DNA of 64,000 bases from Hyphomicrobiales bacterium (GCA_027489955.1 JAIXYZ010000011.1:310001-374000); one strand, 5' to 3'; shown: positions 51,179 through 60,157, counted from the stretch's first letter. Translations and numbers: made by a program. The notes: a model not told the origin generated them from the letters alone.

Positions 51179-52381
51179 ATGACCCAGCTCCCGACCGACA
51201 CGATCGACTTCAGCCTCCACCAGGAAACCCGGCTCATTCACGAGGGCAGCATCCGCTCGCAGTTCGGCGAGACCTCGGAGGCGCTGTTCCTCACGCAGGG
51301 GCATGTCTATGCCAATGCCGAGGAGGCCGAGGCGCGCTTCACGGGCGAGTCCCCCGGCTATCAGTACGCGCGATTCTCCAACCCGACGGTGGACATGTTC
51401 GAGCGCCGGATCGCGGCGTTCGAGGGCGCGGAATCCGCGCGGGCGACGGCGACGGGCATGGCGGCGGTGACGGCGGCGCTCGTCGGCCAGCTCAAGGCCG
51501 GCGACCACGTGGTCGCGGCGCGCGCTCTGTTCGGGTCCTGTCGCTATGTGGTCGAGGAATTCCTGCCGCGCTTCGGCGTGCCGACGACGCTGGTCGACGG
51601 CACCGACCTCGACGCCTGGCGCGCCGCGGTGCGCCCGCAGACCAAGACCTTCTTCCTGGAGAGCCCCGCCAACCCGACGCTGGAGCTTGTCGATATTGCG
51701 GGCGTGGCGCAGATCGCCCGTTCGGCGGGCGCGACGCTCGTCGTCGACAACGTCTTCGCCAGCCCGGTCTGGCAGAAGCCCCTGGCGCTCGGCGCCGACT
51801 GCGTCGTCTATTCGGCGACCAAGCATATCGACGGCCAGGGCCGGTGCCTGGGCGGCGTCGTCCTCGCCAGCGAGGCCTTCATCCAGGCCCATATCCAGAC
51901 CTATCTGCGCCAGACCGGCCCGGCCATGTCGCCCTTCAATGCCTGGGTCATGCTCAAGAGCCTGGAGACCCTGCCGCTGCGGGTCGGCCGGCAGACGCAG
52001 ACCGCCGGCGCCATCGCGGACGCGCTGCAAGGCCATGGAAAGCTGGTGCGGCTGGTCTATCCGAAGGCGGGGCATCACCCCCAGGCGGCGCTCGCCGAGC
52101 GCCAGATGGGCGGCGGCTCGACCCTCGTGGCCATCGAGGTCAAGGGCGGCAAGGCGGCGGCTTTCCGCTTCCTCAACGCCCTGCGCATCGTCCGGATTTC
52201 CAACAATCTCGGCGACGCCAAGAGCCTCGTGACCCACCCGGCCACGACCACCCACCAGCGCTTCACGCCCGAGCAGCGGGCCGAGATGGGCGTCGGCGAA
52301 GGCCTGGTGCGGCTCTCTGTCGGGCTCGAACATCCCGACGACCTGATCGCGGATCTGACGGCGGCGCTCGACTCGGTGTGA
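51179..52381 (+). CDS. metZ: O-succinylhomoserine sulfhydrylase
   Basis: MetZ makes homocysteine from O-succinylhomoserine and sulfide in a single PLP-dependent step. The 400-residue protein has YQYARFSNPTVDMFERRIAA, ESPANPTLELVDIAGVAQIA and the PLP lysine Lys215 in VVYSATKHIDGQGRCLGG. LGRPxTQTAG-like VGRQTQTAGAIADALQG follows. O-acetylhomoserine use cannot be excluded. It lies divergent from arfB and converges on the sulfurtransferase gene, next to the sulfate uptake genes that would supply its sulfide. Confidence 0.92.
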   Translation: MTQLPTDTIDFSLHQETRLIHEGSIRSQFGETSEALFLTQGHVYANAEEAEARFTGESPGYQYARFSNPTVDMFERRIAAFEGAESARATATGMAAVTAALVGQLKAGDHVVAARALFGSCRYVVEEFLPRFGVPTTLVDGTDLDAWRAAVRPQTKTFFLESPANPTLELVDIAGVAQIARSAGATLVVDNVFASPVWQKPLALGADCVVYSATKHIDGQGRCLGGVVLASEAFIQAHIQTYLRQTGPAMSPFNAWVMLKSLETLPLRVGRQTQTAGAIADALQGHGKLVRLVYPKAGHHPQAALAERQMGGGSTLVAIEVKGGKAAAFRFLNALRIVRISNNLGDAKSLVTHPATTTHQRFTPEQRAEMGVGEGLVRLSVGLEHPDDLIADLTAALDSV

Positions 52382-52448
52382 CCCGGCGCCGCGGCTCGTC
52401 CGCCGCTCGGGGACGGCATGGCAGTCGAGGCCAGCGCTGCAGGCTTCC

Positions 52449-53279
52449 TCAGCCGGTCTCCACCGGGCGCTCCGGATCGGCGGTCCATTCGGACATCGAG
52501 CCGTCATACAGCGTGACGTCCGGGCGCCCCAGCAGCTCCGACAGGATGAACCAGTTGGTCGATGCCAGGTGGCCGGTATTGCAATAGCTGACCACCGGCG
52601 CGTCCGGCACCGGCGCGAACAGGGCCTGAAGTTCGGGCAGCGGCTTGAGCCGCCCCGTCGCGGGATCGAACGCCTGCGCGTGATCGACATGCACCGCGCC
52701 GGGCAGCCGACCGGCCCGCTGGGCCTGGCCGCTCTTCTCCCGCCCCTCGAAGAAGGCGCGCGAGCGACCGTCGAGCAGGGCCGCTCCGCCCGTCTCCACC
52801 ACGCGGGCCACGTCCGCCGCGCGGGCGCGCAGGCTCTCGTCGAACGTCACCGGATAGAACGTGGCGGCGCGCGGCGCCCCCGCACCGGTTTCCACAGGCC
52901 CGCCGGCCTCGCGCCAGGCGCGCATGCCGCCGGCCAAGATCGCAACGCGTTCGTGCCGGGCGATCCGGAACGTCCAGTAGACCCGCGCCGCGGCGCTGAA
53001 ATCGTTGATCGCCTCTCCCGCCGGGACGATCACCACCGTGTCGCCGGGCCGCAGGCCTAGCCGCCCGAACAGGGCCGCGACCTCGGCCTCCTCAGGCAGC
53101 ATCCCCGCCCCTGTCCGCGTGACGCGCCAGCCGTCCTCGGCATAGGGCGAGGAGATGGCGCCAGGCACATGGCCTTCAATGAAGGCGTCCGCATCACGGA
53201 TGTCGAGCACAGTGACGGTGCCGGCAAGCTCCCGCAGGCGCTCGGGCGTCATCAGCGGCCCGGGCCCTTCCCCGCTCAC
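52449..53279 (-). CDS. sseA: Two-domain sulfurtransferase (rhodanese family)
   Basis: The 276-residue protein has two rhodanese domains. The first (about 10-130) lacks a catalytic cysteine, as usual. The second has Cys233 in VSYCNTGHLASTNWFILSE. These enzymes move sulfane sulfur from thiosulfate or 3-mercaptopyruvate to an acceptor; the active-site loop CNTGHLAS is not the classic rhodanese (CRKGVT) or MST (CGSGVTA) form, so the donor is uncertain. The GTG start at 53279 has GGAGG seven bases ahead and overlaps the OsmC stop by four bases. Confidence 0.87.
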   Translation of the reverse strand: MSGEGPGPLMTPERLRELAGTVTVLDIRDADAFIEGHVPGAISSPYAEDGWRVTRTGAGMLPEEAEVAALFGRLGLRPGDTVVIVPAGEAINDFSAAARVYWTFRIARHERVAILAGGMRAWREAGGPVETGAGAPRAATFYPVTFDESLRARAADVARVVETGGAALLDGRSRAFFEGREKSGQAQRAGRLPGAVHVDHAQAFDPATGRLKPLPELQALFAPVPDAPVVSYCNTGHLASTNWFILSELLGRPDVTLYDGSMSEWTADPERPVETG

Positions 53280-53701
53280 GCCGGGTCCTCCGCCCGCACA
53301 GACCAGGCATGCGTCATCTCGGCCGTGGCGCCGAGCATGATCGAGGCGGAGCAGTACTTGTCCTTGGAGAGCGCAATGGCGCGCTCGACCTTGGCCGGAT
53401 CGAGCCCCTTGCCCGTCAGCGTGTAGACGAGGTGGATGCGGGTGAAGACCTTAGGGTCGGTCTCGGCGCGCTCGGCCTCGACCTCGACCTCGCAGCCCTC
53501 CACGGGCTGCCGCCCGCGCTTGAGGATCAGCACGACGTCGAAGGCGGTGCAGCCCGCCAGGCCGATCAGAAGCATCTCCATCGGCCGGATGCCGATATTG
53601 CGCCCGCCAGCGTCCGGGGCGCCATCCATCACGACCGCGTGCCCGCTGCCGGATTCCCCGACGAAGGCCATGCCGTCGAGCCACGTCGCCTTTGCCTTCA
53701 T
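53276..53701 (-). CDS. OsmC-family protein
   Basis: The 141-residue protein is of the OsmC/Ohr fold. Members reduce organic peroxides with two cysteines. Cys51 (LLIGLAGCTAFDVVLIL) and Cys117 (LSKDKYCSASIML) are at the expected places. It lacks the N-terminal extension of classic OsmC. Its stop overlaps the sulfurtransferase start by four bases, and it lies 33 bases after cysW, so it is probably the fifth gene of the sulfate operon. Confidence 0.88.
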   Translation of the reverse strand: MKAKATWLDGMAFVGESGSGHAVVMDGAPDAGGRNIGIRPMEMLLIGLAGCTAFDVVLILKRGRQPVEGCEVEVEAERAETDPKVFTRIHLVYTLTGKGLDPAKVERAIALSKDKYCSASIMLGATAEMTHAWSVRAEDPA

Positions 53702-53734
53702 GCGCGATACTCCGCCGCCGGGTGCCTGGAACGG

Positions 53735-54586
53735 CTAATGCCCTACCCGGCCCGTCCTCGGCAAGCGCTGCTCGATCACCGCGCGCAAGGCGAGGGTAGC
53801 GAGCGCGATGAGGGTCAGCGTGCTGGCGGCGGCGAAGGCTCCGGCGGCATTGTAGTCGTGGTAGAGCAGTTCCACCTGCAGCGGCAGCGTATTGGTCTCC
53901 CCGCGCACGTGGCCGGACACGACCGACACGGCGCCGAATTCTCCGATCGCGCGCGCGGTGCAGAGCACCACGCCGTAGAACAGCGCCCAGCGGATGTTGG
54001 GCAGCGTGACGCGCCAGAAGATCTGGAGGCCCGAGGCGCCCAGCGTGGCCGCGACCTCCTCCTGGTCGGACCCCTGCACCTGCATCAGCGGCACGAGCTC
54101 GCGCACCACGAACGGGCTCGTCACGAACATCGTGACCAGCACGATTCCCGGCAGGGCGAACATGATGCGCAGGTCGTTCGCCTCCAGGAACGGGCCGAGC
54201 AGGCCGTTGGAGCCGTAGACCAGGATGTAGGCGACGCCCGCCACGATGGGCGAGATCGAGAACGGCAGCTCGATCGCGGTGAGCAGGAACTTCTTGCCCG
54301 GGAACTCGAACTTCGTGATCGCCCAGGCGGCCGCCAGCCCGAACAGCACGTTGACGGGTACGGCGATGATCGCGACCAGGACCGTGAGCCCGATGGCGCG
54401 CAGCGTGTCGCGCTCGGTGACCGAGGCCAGGTAGGGACCGAATCCGCGGGCGAAGGCCTGCGCGAAGATGACGGCGACCGGCACGACGATGAAGCCGATC
54501 GTCAGCACGACGGCGAGGCCGATGAGCAGCCGGGCGGCAAGGCGGCCGGACGGGCCGGGACGGGATACGGCGGCGGGCATCGTCAC
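53735..54586 (-). CDS. cysW: Sulfate ABC transporter permease CysW
   Basis: CysW is one of the two channel subunits of the sulfate/thiosulfate importer. The product has about six membrane segments and the permease coupling loop with VAATLGASGLQIFWRVTLPNI (EAA-loop). GTG at 54586 has GGAG eight bases ahead; a start at 54607 would overlap cysT by 17 bases, and an ATG at 54580 is also possible. Length is 283 residues with the GTG start. The family hallmark EFGAVSVVSGHVRG is present. It is followed by OsmC. Confidence 0.92.
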   Translation of the reverse strand: MTMPAAVSRPGPSGRLAARLLIGLAVVLTIGFIVVPVAVIFAQAFARGFGPYLASVTERDTLRAIGLTVLVAIIAVPVNVLFGLAAAWAITKFEFPGKKFLLTAIELPFSISPIVAGVAYILVYGSNGLLGPFLEANDLRIMFALPGIVLVTMFVTSPFVVRELVPLMQVQGSDQEEVAATLGASGLQIFWRVTLPNIRWALFYGVVLCTARAIGEFGAVSVVSGHVRGETNTLPLQVELLYHDYNAAGAFAAASTLTLIALATLALRAVIEQRLPRTGRVGH

Positions 54587-54590
54587 GGCG

Positions 54591-55448
54591 TCAGCTCCGG
54601 CGCGCATAGCGGATCTGCCAGAGCTGGAGCAGGTTGGTCAGCAGCAGGGTGGCGAAGGCGCAGGCCAGGAGGATCGCGGCGATGGCCGAGGCCGAGGGAT
54701 AGTCGAACTCCTCCAGCCGGATATAGATCAGCAGCGCGGCGATCTCCGTCTTGAACGGCAGATTGCCGGCGATGAAGATCACCGCGCCGAACTCGCCCAG
54801 CGAGCGCGCGAAGGCGAGCGCGCAGCCGGTGAGATAGGACGGCAGGATGATCGGGAAGATGACCCGCCGGAAGATCGTGAACGGATAGGCGCCGAGCGTG
54901 CGCGAAGCCTCCTCGATCTCCGGCTGGATGCTCTCCAGAACCGGCTGAACCGTGCGGACCACGAAGGGAACGCTGGTGAAGGCCATGGCGACCGCGACGC
55001 CCGCCATCGTGTAGACGATGGAGATGCCCGCCGGCTCCAGCACGGAGCCGTACCAGCCGTTCCCGGCATAGAGCGCGGTGAGAGCAAGGCCCGCCACCGC
55101 GGTCGGCAGGGCGAAGGGCAGGTCGATCAAGGCGTCCAGGATGGCCCTGCCGCGGAATGTATAGCGCGTGAGCACCCACGCCATCAGCAGCCCGTAGGCG
55201 GCGTTGAAGATCGTGGCGATGAGCGCGGCGCCGAAGGTGAGCTTCAACGCCGCCAGCGTGCGCGGCCCGGAGACGATGCGCCAGAACCCGTCGAGGCCGA
55301 TCTCGGCGGATTTCAGCACGAGCGCCGCGAGCGGCAGGAGGACGATGAGGGCCAGGTACAGGAGCGTCGAACCCATCGTCAGGCCGAAGCCGGGCAGGAC
55401 CCGGCGGCGCCTGACGGCGGGAACGCCCTCGATCGCGATGGCCGACAT
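54591..55448 (-). CDS. cysT: Sulfate ABC transporter permease CysT
   Basis: CysT (CysU) is the other channel subunit. The 285-residue protein has about six membrane segments, an EAA-loop SRTLGAYPFTIFRRVIFPII and the segments FSxRALGEFGAVIFIAGNLP-like RSLGEFGAVIFIAGNLPFKT and LPFALPTAVAGLALTALY. It pairs with CysW. It begins 28 bases after the binding-protein gene. Confidence 0.94.
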   Translation of the reverse strand: MSAIAIEGVPAVRRRRVLPGFGLTMGSTLLYLALIVLLPLAALVLKSAEIGLDGFWRIVSGPRTLAALKLTFGAALIATIFNAAYGLLMAWVLTRYTFRGRAILDALIDLPFALPTAVAGLALTALYAGNGWYGSVLEPAGISIVYTMAGVAVAMAFTSVPFVVRTVQPVLESIQPEIEEASRTLGAYPFTIFRRVIFPIILPSYLTGCALAFARSLGEFGAVIFIAGNLPFKTEIAALLIYIRLEEFDYPSASAIAAILLACAFATLLLTNLLQLWQIRYARRS

Positions 55449-55476
55449 AGGCGACGCTCCTGCCCGATCCGCTCGC

Positions 55477-56478
55477 TCAGCGGTTCACGAAGACCTGGTC
55501 GAGGATGCCGCCCTCGGCGAAGTGGGTCTTGGTGGCCTTCTCCCACCCGCCGAACACATCCTCGACCTTGACGAGACGGACCGCCGGGAACTGCGCCTTG
55601 TACTTCTCGGCGACGGCGGGGTTGTGCACCCGGTTGTAGTTGCGGGCGAGGATGTCCTGGCCCGCCTCGCTGTAGAGGAAGTCCAGATAGGCGCGCGAGA
55701 CCTCCTGCGAGTTGCGGCGGTTGGCGACGCGGTCGACGACGGCGACGGGGAACTCGCCGAGGATCGAGACCGACGGGATGACGATCTCGAAGCCCTTGTC
55801 GCCGTACTCGCGGCGGATGCCGTTCACCTCGGATTCGAAGGTGATGAGCACGTCGCCGATATTGCGCTCCACGAAGGTGGTCGTGGCGGCGCGCCCGCCC
55901 GTGTCGAAGACCGGGACGTTGCCCAGCACCGTCTTCACGAAGTCCTTGGCCTTGGCCTCATCGCCCTTGTTCTGCTCCAAGGCGAAGGCGTAGGCCGCCA
56001 GATAGGTGTAGCGCGCGTTGCCGGACGTCTTCGGGTTCGGGAACACCGCCTTCACGTCGGCGCGGGCAAGGTCCGCCCAGTCCTTCACGTTCTTCGGGTT
56101 GCCCTTGCGCACGAGGAAGGCCGGGAACGAGTAGAACGGCGAGGCGCCGTTGGCGAACTTGGACTTCCAGTCGGCGGCGACGAAGCCCTTCTCCGCCAGG
56201 AACTGCACGTCGGTCGCCTGGTTGAAGGTGACGACGTCGGCCTGAAGACCCTCCACGATCGAACGCGCCTGGCGGGACGTGCCGTTATGCGACTGCTTGA
56301 TCTCGATCGTCTGGCCCGTCTTGGCCTTCCACTGCTCGGCGAAGGCCGGGTTGATCTGCTGGAACAGCTCCCGCGCCACGTCGTAGGACGCGTTCAGGAT
56401 CTCGGTCGGCTTGTCCTGGGCAAAGGCCGGCGCGGCCGAGAGGAGGAGCGCCGCTCCGAAGGCGATAAGCTTCTTCAT
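55477..56478 (-). CDS. Periplasmic sulfate-binding protein
   Basis: The protein captures sulfate (or thiosulfate) in the periplasm and hands it to CysT-CysW. It has 333 residues with a signal peptide (KKLIAFGAALLLSAAPAFA, cut after 21). Family segments are ILNASYDVARELFQQINPAF, IEIKQSHNGTSRQARSIVEGL, and DVVTFNQATDVQFLAEKGFV. SHNGTSRQARS lines the anion site. A cytoplasmic N-terminal longer frame reaching 56874 runs antiphase through cysA and is spurious. Sbp and CysP cannot be told apart here. Confidence 0.93.
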   Translation of the reverse strand: MKKLIAFGAALLLSAAPAFAQDKPTEILNASYDVARELFQQINPAFAEQWKAKTGQTIEIKQSHNGTSRQARSIVEGLQADVVTFNQATDVQFLAEKGFVAADWKSKFANGASPFYSFPAFLVRKGNPKNVKDWADLARADVKAVFPNPKTSGNARYTYLAAYAFALEQNKGDEAKAKDFVKTVLGNVPVFDTGGRAATTTFVERNIGDVLITFESEVNGIRREYGDKGFEIVIPSVSILGEFPVAVVDRVANRRNSQEVSRAYLDFLYSEAGQDILARNYNRVHNPAVAEKYKAQFPAVRLVKVEDVFGGWEKATKTHFAEGGILDQVFVNR

Positions 56479-56503
56479 GGGGATGGTTCCTGCTGGATGG
56501 GTG

Positions 56504-57601
56504 TCAGAGGGCGCTGGCGGCGAGGCTCTGCTCGGCAAGCGTGGTGTTGCGGGCGGCCTGCCCGAAGATGCGGCCGCGCAGCAGCCTGACGCGGACGCGC
56601 GCGCCGGCGGCGAGCTGCCGTCCGCGCGCGATCTCGCGGGGGATCTCCACGTCGACAGGCACGTCCTGTCCAGGCAGCCGCACGGCGTAGCGCATGGACA
56701 CGCTGCCTGGCACGACGGCCTCGATGACGGCCTCGCCGTCGGGACCGGGAGCAAGATCGATCTCGTGGGGACGCACGAAGAGCGTGACGTCGCCATCGCC
56801 GCCCACCTGCCGCTCGAGCCCGGCGGCATCGGCGCCCGCGACACGGAAACGCCCCTGCCGCAGCTCGGCGGCAATCTCGTTCACGCCGCCGAGGAAGCGG
56901 GCGACGAACGGGCTGGCCGGGCGCTCGTAGAGGTCGTCGGGCGTGCCCGCCTGCTCGATGCGGCCCTGGCCGAACACGACGATCCGGTCTGCGATCTCGA
57001 ACGCCTCGTCCTGGTCGTGGGTGACGAAGATCGTCGTCGTGCCGAGCTTGCGGTGGAGCGTGCGCAGCCACGATCGCAGGTCCTTGCGGATCGCGGCGTC
57101 CAGAGCGCCGAAGGGCTCGTCCAGAAGCAGCACCTCGGGATCGATGGCGAGCGCGCGCGCCAGGGCCACGCGCTGCCGCTGCCCGCCCGAAAGCTGGGAC
57201 GGGAAGCGGCGGCCGTACTCGCCCATCTGCACCAGTTCCAGCAGCGCCGAGACCTTGCGGGCGATCTCGGCCGCCGGCGGCCGGATCCGCCGCGGGAGGA
57301 CGGTGAGCCCGAAGGCGACGTTGTCGGCGACGGTCAGGTGCGGAAACAGCGCGTAGTGCTGGAAGACGAAGCCGGCGCGCCGGCGCTGGGCGTCGAGAGC
57401 CAGCCAGTCCTGCCCGTCGACATGGATGCTGCCGGCATTGGGCCAGTCCAGTCCCGCCAGGATGCGCAGGAGCGTCGTCTTGCCGGAGCCGGAGGCGCCC
57501 AGCAGCGCAAGCAGCTCGCCACGGGGAATGGACAGGTCGATCCCGCGCAGCACCTGCACGTCGCCGAACTGGCGCACCAGACCCTGGATGTCGATCGACA
57601 T
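56504..57601 (-). CDS. cysA: Sulfate ABC transporter ATP-binding protein CysA
   Basis: CysA is the ATPase that drives sulfate import. The 365-residue protein has Walker A GASGSGKT near 35-42, the signature LSGGQRQRVALARALA, Walker B VLLLDEPFGALD and the His-loop VTHDQDEAFEIADR, then a C-terminal TOBE-like domain. ATG at 57601 is preferred over 57655 because MSIDIQGLVRQFGD is the usual N-terminus and GAAGG precedes it. It is the first gene of its operon, unlike the common order with cysA last. Confidence 0.94.
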   Translation of the reverse strand: MSIDIQGLVRQFGDVQVLRGIDLSIPRGELLALLGASGSGKTTLLRILAGLDWPNAGSIHVDGQDWLALDAQRRRAGFVFQHYALFPHLTVADNVAFGLTVLPRRIRPPAAEIARKVSALLELVQMGEYGRRFPSQLSGGQRQRVALARALAIDPEVLLLDEPFGALDAAIRKDLRSWLRTLHRKLGTTTIFVTHDQDEAFEIADRIVVFGQGRIEQAGTPDDLYERPASPFVARFLGGVNEIAAELRQGRFRVAGADAAGLERQVGGDGDVTLFVRPHEIDLAPGPDGEAVIEAVVPGSVSMRYAVRLPGQDVPVDVEIPREIARGRQLAAGARVRVRLLRGRIFGQAARNTTLAEQSLAASAL

Positions 57602-57626
57602 GAGGCAGCCTTCCCTTTGCACGCAG

Positions 57627-57655
57627 ACTATAGGGGCTGCCCATCTTTTATACAA
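57627..57655 (-). promoter_or_regulatory. Sigma-70 promoter of the cysA operon
   Basis: On the minus strand TTGTAT (57655-57650) and TATAGT (57632-57627) are separated by exactly 17 bases. The start would be near 57620, giving a leader of about 20 bases. Two AT-rich palindromes lie directly upstream (57664-57674 and 57678-57691). Confidence 0.55.
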
Positions 57656-57663
57656 CGGTCAGC

Positions 57664-57691
57664 GGATAATATCCTTATTTACATATGTGAA
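57664..57691. promoter_or_regulatory. Two palindromes upstream of the cysA promoter
   Basis: GGATAATATCC (57664-57674) and TTTACATATGTGAA (57678-57691) are both near-perfect palindromes. Their centres lie about 49 and 65 bases before the predicted cysA start, the usual positions of LysR-type activator half-sites (-45/-65). CysB-like control is a guess; no regulator is in the window. The site also lies between the diverging lipoprotein gene and cysA, so it might serve both. Confidence 0.4.
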
Positions 57692-57744
57692 CCGTCTTAA
57701 TGCCGCGCTTGCCGCCTGCCCTGCCGTGCCGCAAGGTGCGGCCC

Positions 57745-59019
57745 ATGTCGCGTCGCGCCGCCGTATTGCTGGTGTGCCTTGCCGTCCTCGCCGGAGGATG
57801 CGCGGGCCGGGCGGAGCGCGTGATGCTGCCCGTGACGACGCCGGCGGAGGGCACGACGGACGTATCGCTGCTGGTCGCAACGACCCGCCGCGCGACGCCG
57901 GACGACCTGGGCACCCTGTTCAGCGGCGAGCGGTCGCGCCGCATGTCCTTCGCCGCCATCGACGTTTCTCTGCCGCCGGTCCACGTGGCGGGCGAGGTGG
58001 AATGGCCGATCTCGTATCCGGGCGATCCGGCGCGTCACTTCGTGACCCGCAAGGTGGAGCCGCTCGACCAGGCGGGCTTCCGGTCGGCCCTGCGCCAGCG
58101 CACGCGCGCCGATCGCAACCATCGCCACGTCATGGTCTTCGTCCACGGCTACAACAGTCTCTTCGACGACGCGGTGTACCGCCTGGCGCAGATCGCGGTC
58201 GATTCCGGCGCGCCGGTGACGCCCGTCCTGTTCACCTGGCCCTCGCGCGGTCAGATCCTCGCCTATGGCTACGATCGCGAGAGCGCGACCTTCTCCCGCG
58301 ACGCGCTGGAGACGCTGCTGGACGAACTCGCGGCAGAACCTTCGGTCTCCGAAGTGTCGATCCTCGCCCATTCCATGGGCAATTGGGTGACGCTCGAAGC
58401 GCTCAGGCAGCAGGCCATCCGGCGCGGCGGCGTCCCCGCGAAGATCCGCAACGTCATGCTGGCGGCCCCGGACGTGGATGTCGACGTCGCCCGGGCGGCC
58501 GCCATGCGCATGGGGCAGCGCAGGCCGCGCTTCACCCTGTTCGTGTCCAAGGACGACCGGGCGCTGGCGGCGTCCCGCCGCGTCTGGGGAGGCGCCCGCC
58601 TCGGGCAGATCGACCCGACGGTGGAGCCCTACAAGAGCGCCCTTGCCGAGTACGACATCGACGCCGTCGATCTGACCCAGGTGCGCGGCTCTGACATGCT
58701 GAACCACGGCAAGTACGCCGATTCCGCGGTGGTGCGCGCCATCGGGAACCGCCTGTCCAGCGGCCAGGACATCGGCACGCGCGGGGAAGGTATCGGCGAC
58801 ACGATCGCGGGCACAGTGTCAGGCGTCGCCGCCACCGTCGGCACGGCGGCCGGCGCGGTCGTCGCCGCGCCCATCGCCATCGTCGATCCGGCCACGCGGC
58901 GCAATTACGGGGAGCGCCTGGGCGCGCTGGTTCCCGGACAAGAGGACCCGTCGCTCCTGCCGCTCGCGACCGACGACGCACCGGCAGCGCGGCGGCCGCC
59001 GCAGAGGCGGGCGAACTAG
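57745..59019 (+). CDS. DUF900-type alpha/beta-hydrolase lipoprotein
   Basis: The 424-residue product is an alpha/beta-hydrolase of the DUF900 type. A signal peptide of about 18 residues ends at Cys19 (VLAGGC), so it is probably lipidated, although the lipobox is not perfect. The active-site elements are VFVHGYN (His134) and ILAHSMGNW with nucleophile Ser200. The tail (about 340-380) is Gly/Ala-rich with GTVSGVAATVGTAAGAV. I chose the ATG at 57745; an upstream one at 57700 lacks a leader. It converges on fliM with 22 bases between. Confidence 0.83.
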   Translation: MSRRAAVLLVCLAVLAGGCAGRAERVMLPVTTPAEGTTDVSLLVATTRRATPDDLGTLFSGERSRRMSFAAIDVSLPPVHVAGEVEWPISYPGDPARHFVTRKVEPLDQAGFRSALRQRTRADRNHRHVMVFVHGYNSLFDDAVYRLAQIAVDSGAPVTPVLFTWPSRGQILAYGYDRESATFSRDALETLLDELAAEPSVSEVSILAHSMGNWVTLEALRQQAIRRGGVPAKIRNVMLAAPDVDVDVARAAAMRMGQRRPRFTLFVSKDDRALAASRRVWGGARLGQIDPTVEPYKSALAEYDIDAVDLTQVRGSDMLNHGKYADSAVVRAIGNRLSSGQDIGTRGEGIGDTIAGTVSGVAATVGTAAGAVVAAPIAIVDPATRRNYGERLGALVPGQEDPSLLPLATDDAPAARRPPQRRAN

Positions 59020-59041
59020 GTGGGCGACACCGGCCGTGCGG

Positions 59042-60157
59042 TCAGCTGCGGCCGAGATTGCCGAATGACGCCATCGTCGTATGCGGCTGTGACAGGTGCG
59101 TGGCGACCTGGATCGCCATCGTCTCGTCGGCCCGGCCAAGCCGCCCGTGCGCCAGCGGGATCGCCTCGCAGCGCAGTTCCACCGGATCGTCCGGGAGCCG
59201 GTCGAGCACCAGCGTGTCCCCGACCTTGAGCGACAGGATCTGCCGCAGGGGGAAATCGCCCTCGTAGAGCACCGCCGAGATGTCGATATCCGCCCCGAAG
59301 ATCTCGGTCGCCAGATGCTCCTCCCAGACCGCGTCGCGGCCCAGCTTCTCGCCGATGAAGTCCTGCAGCAGGACGTCGCGCACCGGCTCCAGCGTCGCAT
59401 GCGGCAGCAGCAGCTCGAAGATGCCGCGATGGCCGCCGATATCGATGAAGAAGCGCGCGAGAATCGCCTTGGAGGCCGGCCGCGCGATGTTGGCGAAGCG
59501 CGGGTTCGTCTCCAGATGGTCGATGACGAAGGAGACCGGCGAGAGCGGACGGAACGCGTCGGCGGCGGTCTTGAGGATGAGCTCGACGATCTTGCGGATG
59601 AGGCCGAGTTCGATCGACGTGTAGGGCCGGCCCTCGATCACCGGCGCGCCCGCTCCCGGAGGCCGGCCGAGCAGCACGTCGATGAAGGCGAAGATGAGGT
59701 CGGAGTTGATCTGGAGGATGCAGAAATCCTCCCACGGGTCCGCCTTCACGATGGCCAGGATCGCCGGCAGCGGGATCGAGGTCATGTAATTGCCGAACCG
59801 GACCGTGTTCATCCGGTCGAGCACCACCTCCACGTTCTCGGAGGTGAGGTGGCGCATCGAACCGCGCAGGAGATGGACCAGGTGCTCGAACACCGTCTCC
59901 AGCACCGGCAGGCGTTCGTGCGGCACGGCGGGAGGCTGCGTCAGCGCGCGTACGCCGTCGGGACCGTCGGGCAGCGCCCCGCCGGCCGTGAAGCCCAGCA
60001 TGGAGTCGATCAGGCGCTGGTCGATAGCGCCGTCGGGCCCGAACATGGACGCCGCGTCGGAGGCGATCGCCAGGTCCGGCTCGGGCTCGGGCGCCATGGC
60101 GAACTGCGCCGCGAGCGTCTTGGCGATGTCGATGCCGTCGTTGGGATCGCTGCTCAT
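59042..60157 (-). CDS. fliM: Flagellar motor switch protein FliM
   Basis: FliM is the rotor protein to which CheY-P binds to switch rotation. The 371-residue protein has an N-terminal CheY-binding-like segment IDQRLIDSMLGF near 40-51, the middle domain with DIGGHRGIFELLL (GGxxG), and a C-terminal SpoA domain (LRQILSLKVGDTLVLDRLPD). ATG at 60157 preferred over an upstream TTG at 60196. It is the last gene visible of the che operon and follows the small CheT-like gene by 131 bases. Confidence 0.93.
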   Translation of the reverse strand: MSSDPNDGIDIAKTLAAQFAMAPEPEPDLAIASDAASMFGPDGAIDQRLIDSMLGFTAGGALPDGPDGVRALTQPPAVPHERLPVLETVFEHLVHLLRGSMRHLTSENVEVVLDRMNTVRFGNYMTSIPLPAILAIVKADPWEDFCILQINSDLIFAFIDVLLGRPPGAGAPVIEGRPYTSIELGLIRKIVELILKTAADAFRPLSPVSFVIDHLETNPRFANIARPASKAILARFFIDIGGHRGIFELLLPHATLEPVRDVLLQDFIGEKLGRDAVWEEHLATEIFGADIDISAVLYEGDFPLRQILSLKVGDTLVLDRLPDDPVELRCEAIPLAHGRLGRADETMAIQVATHLSQPHTTMASFGNLGRS

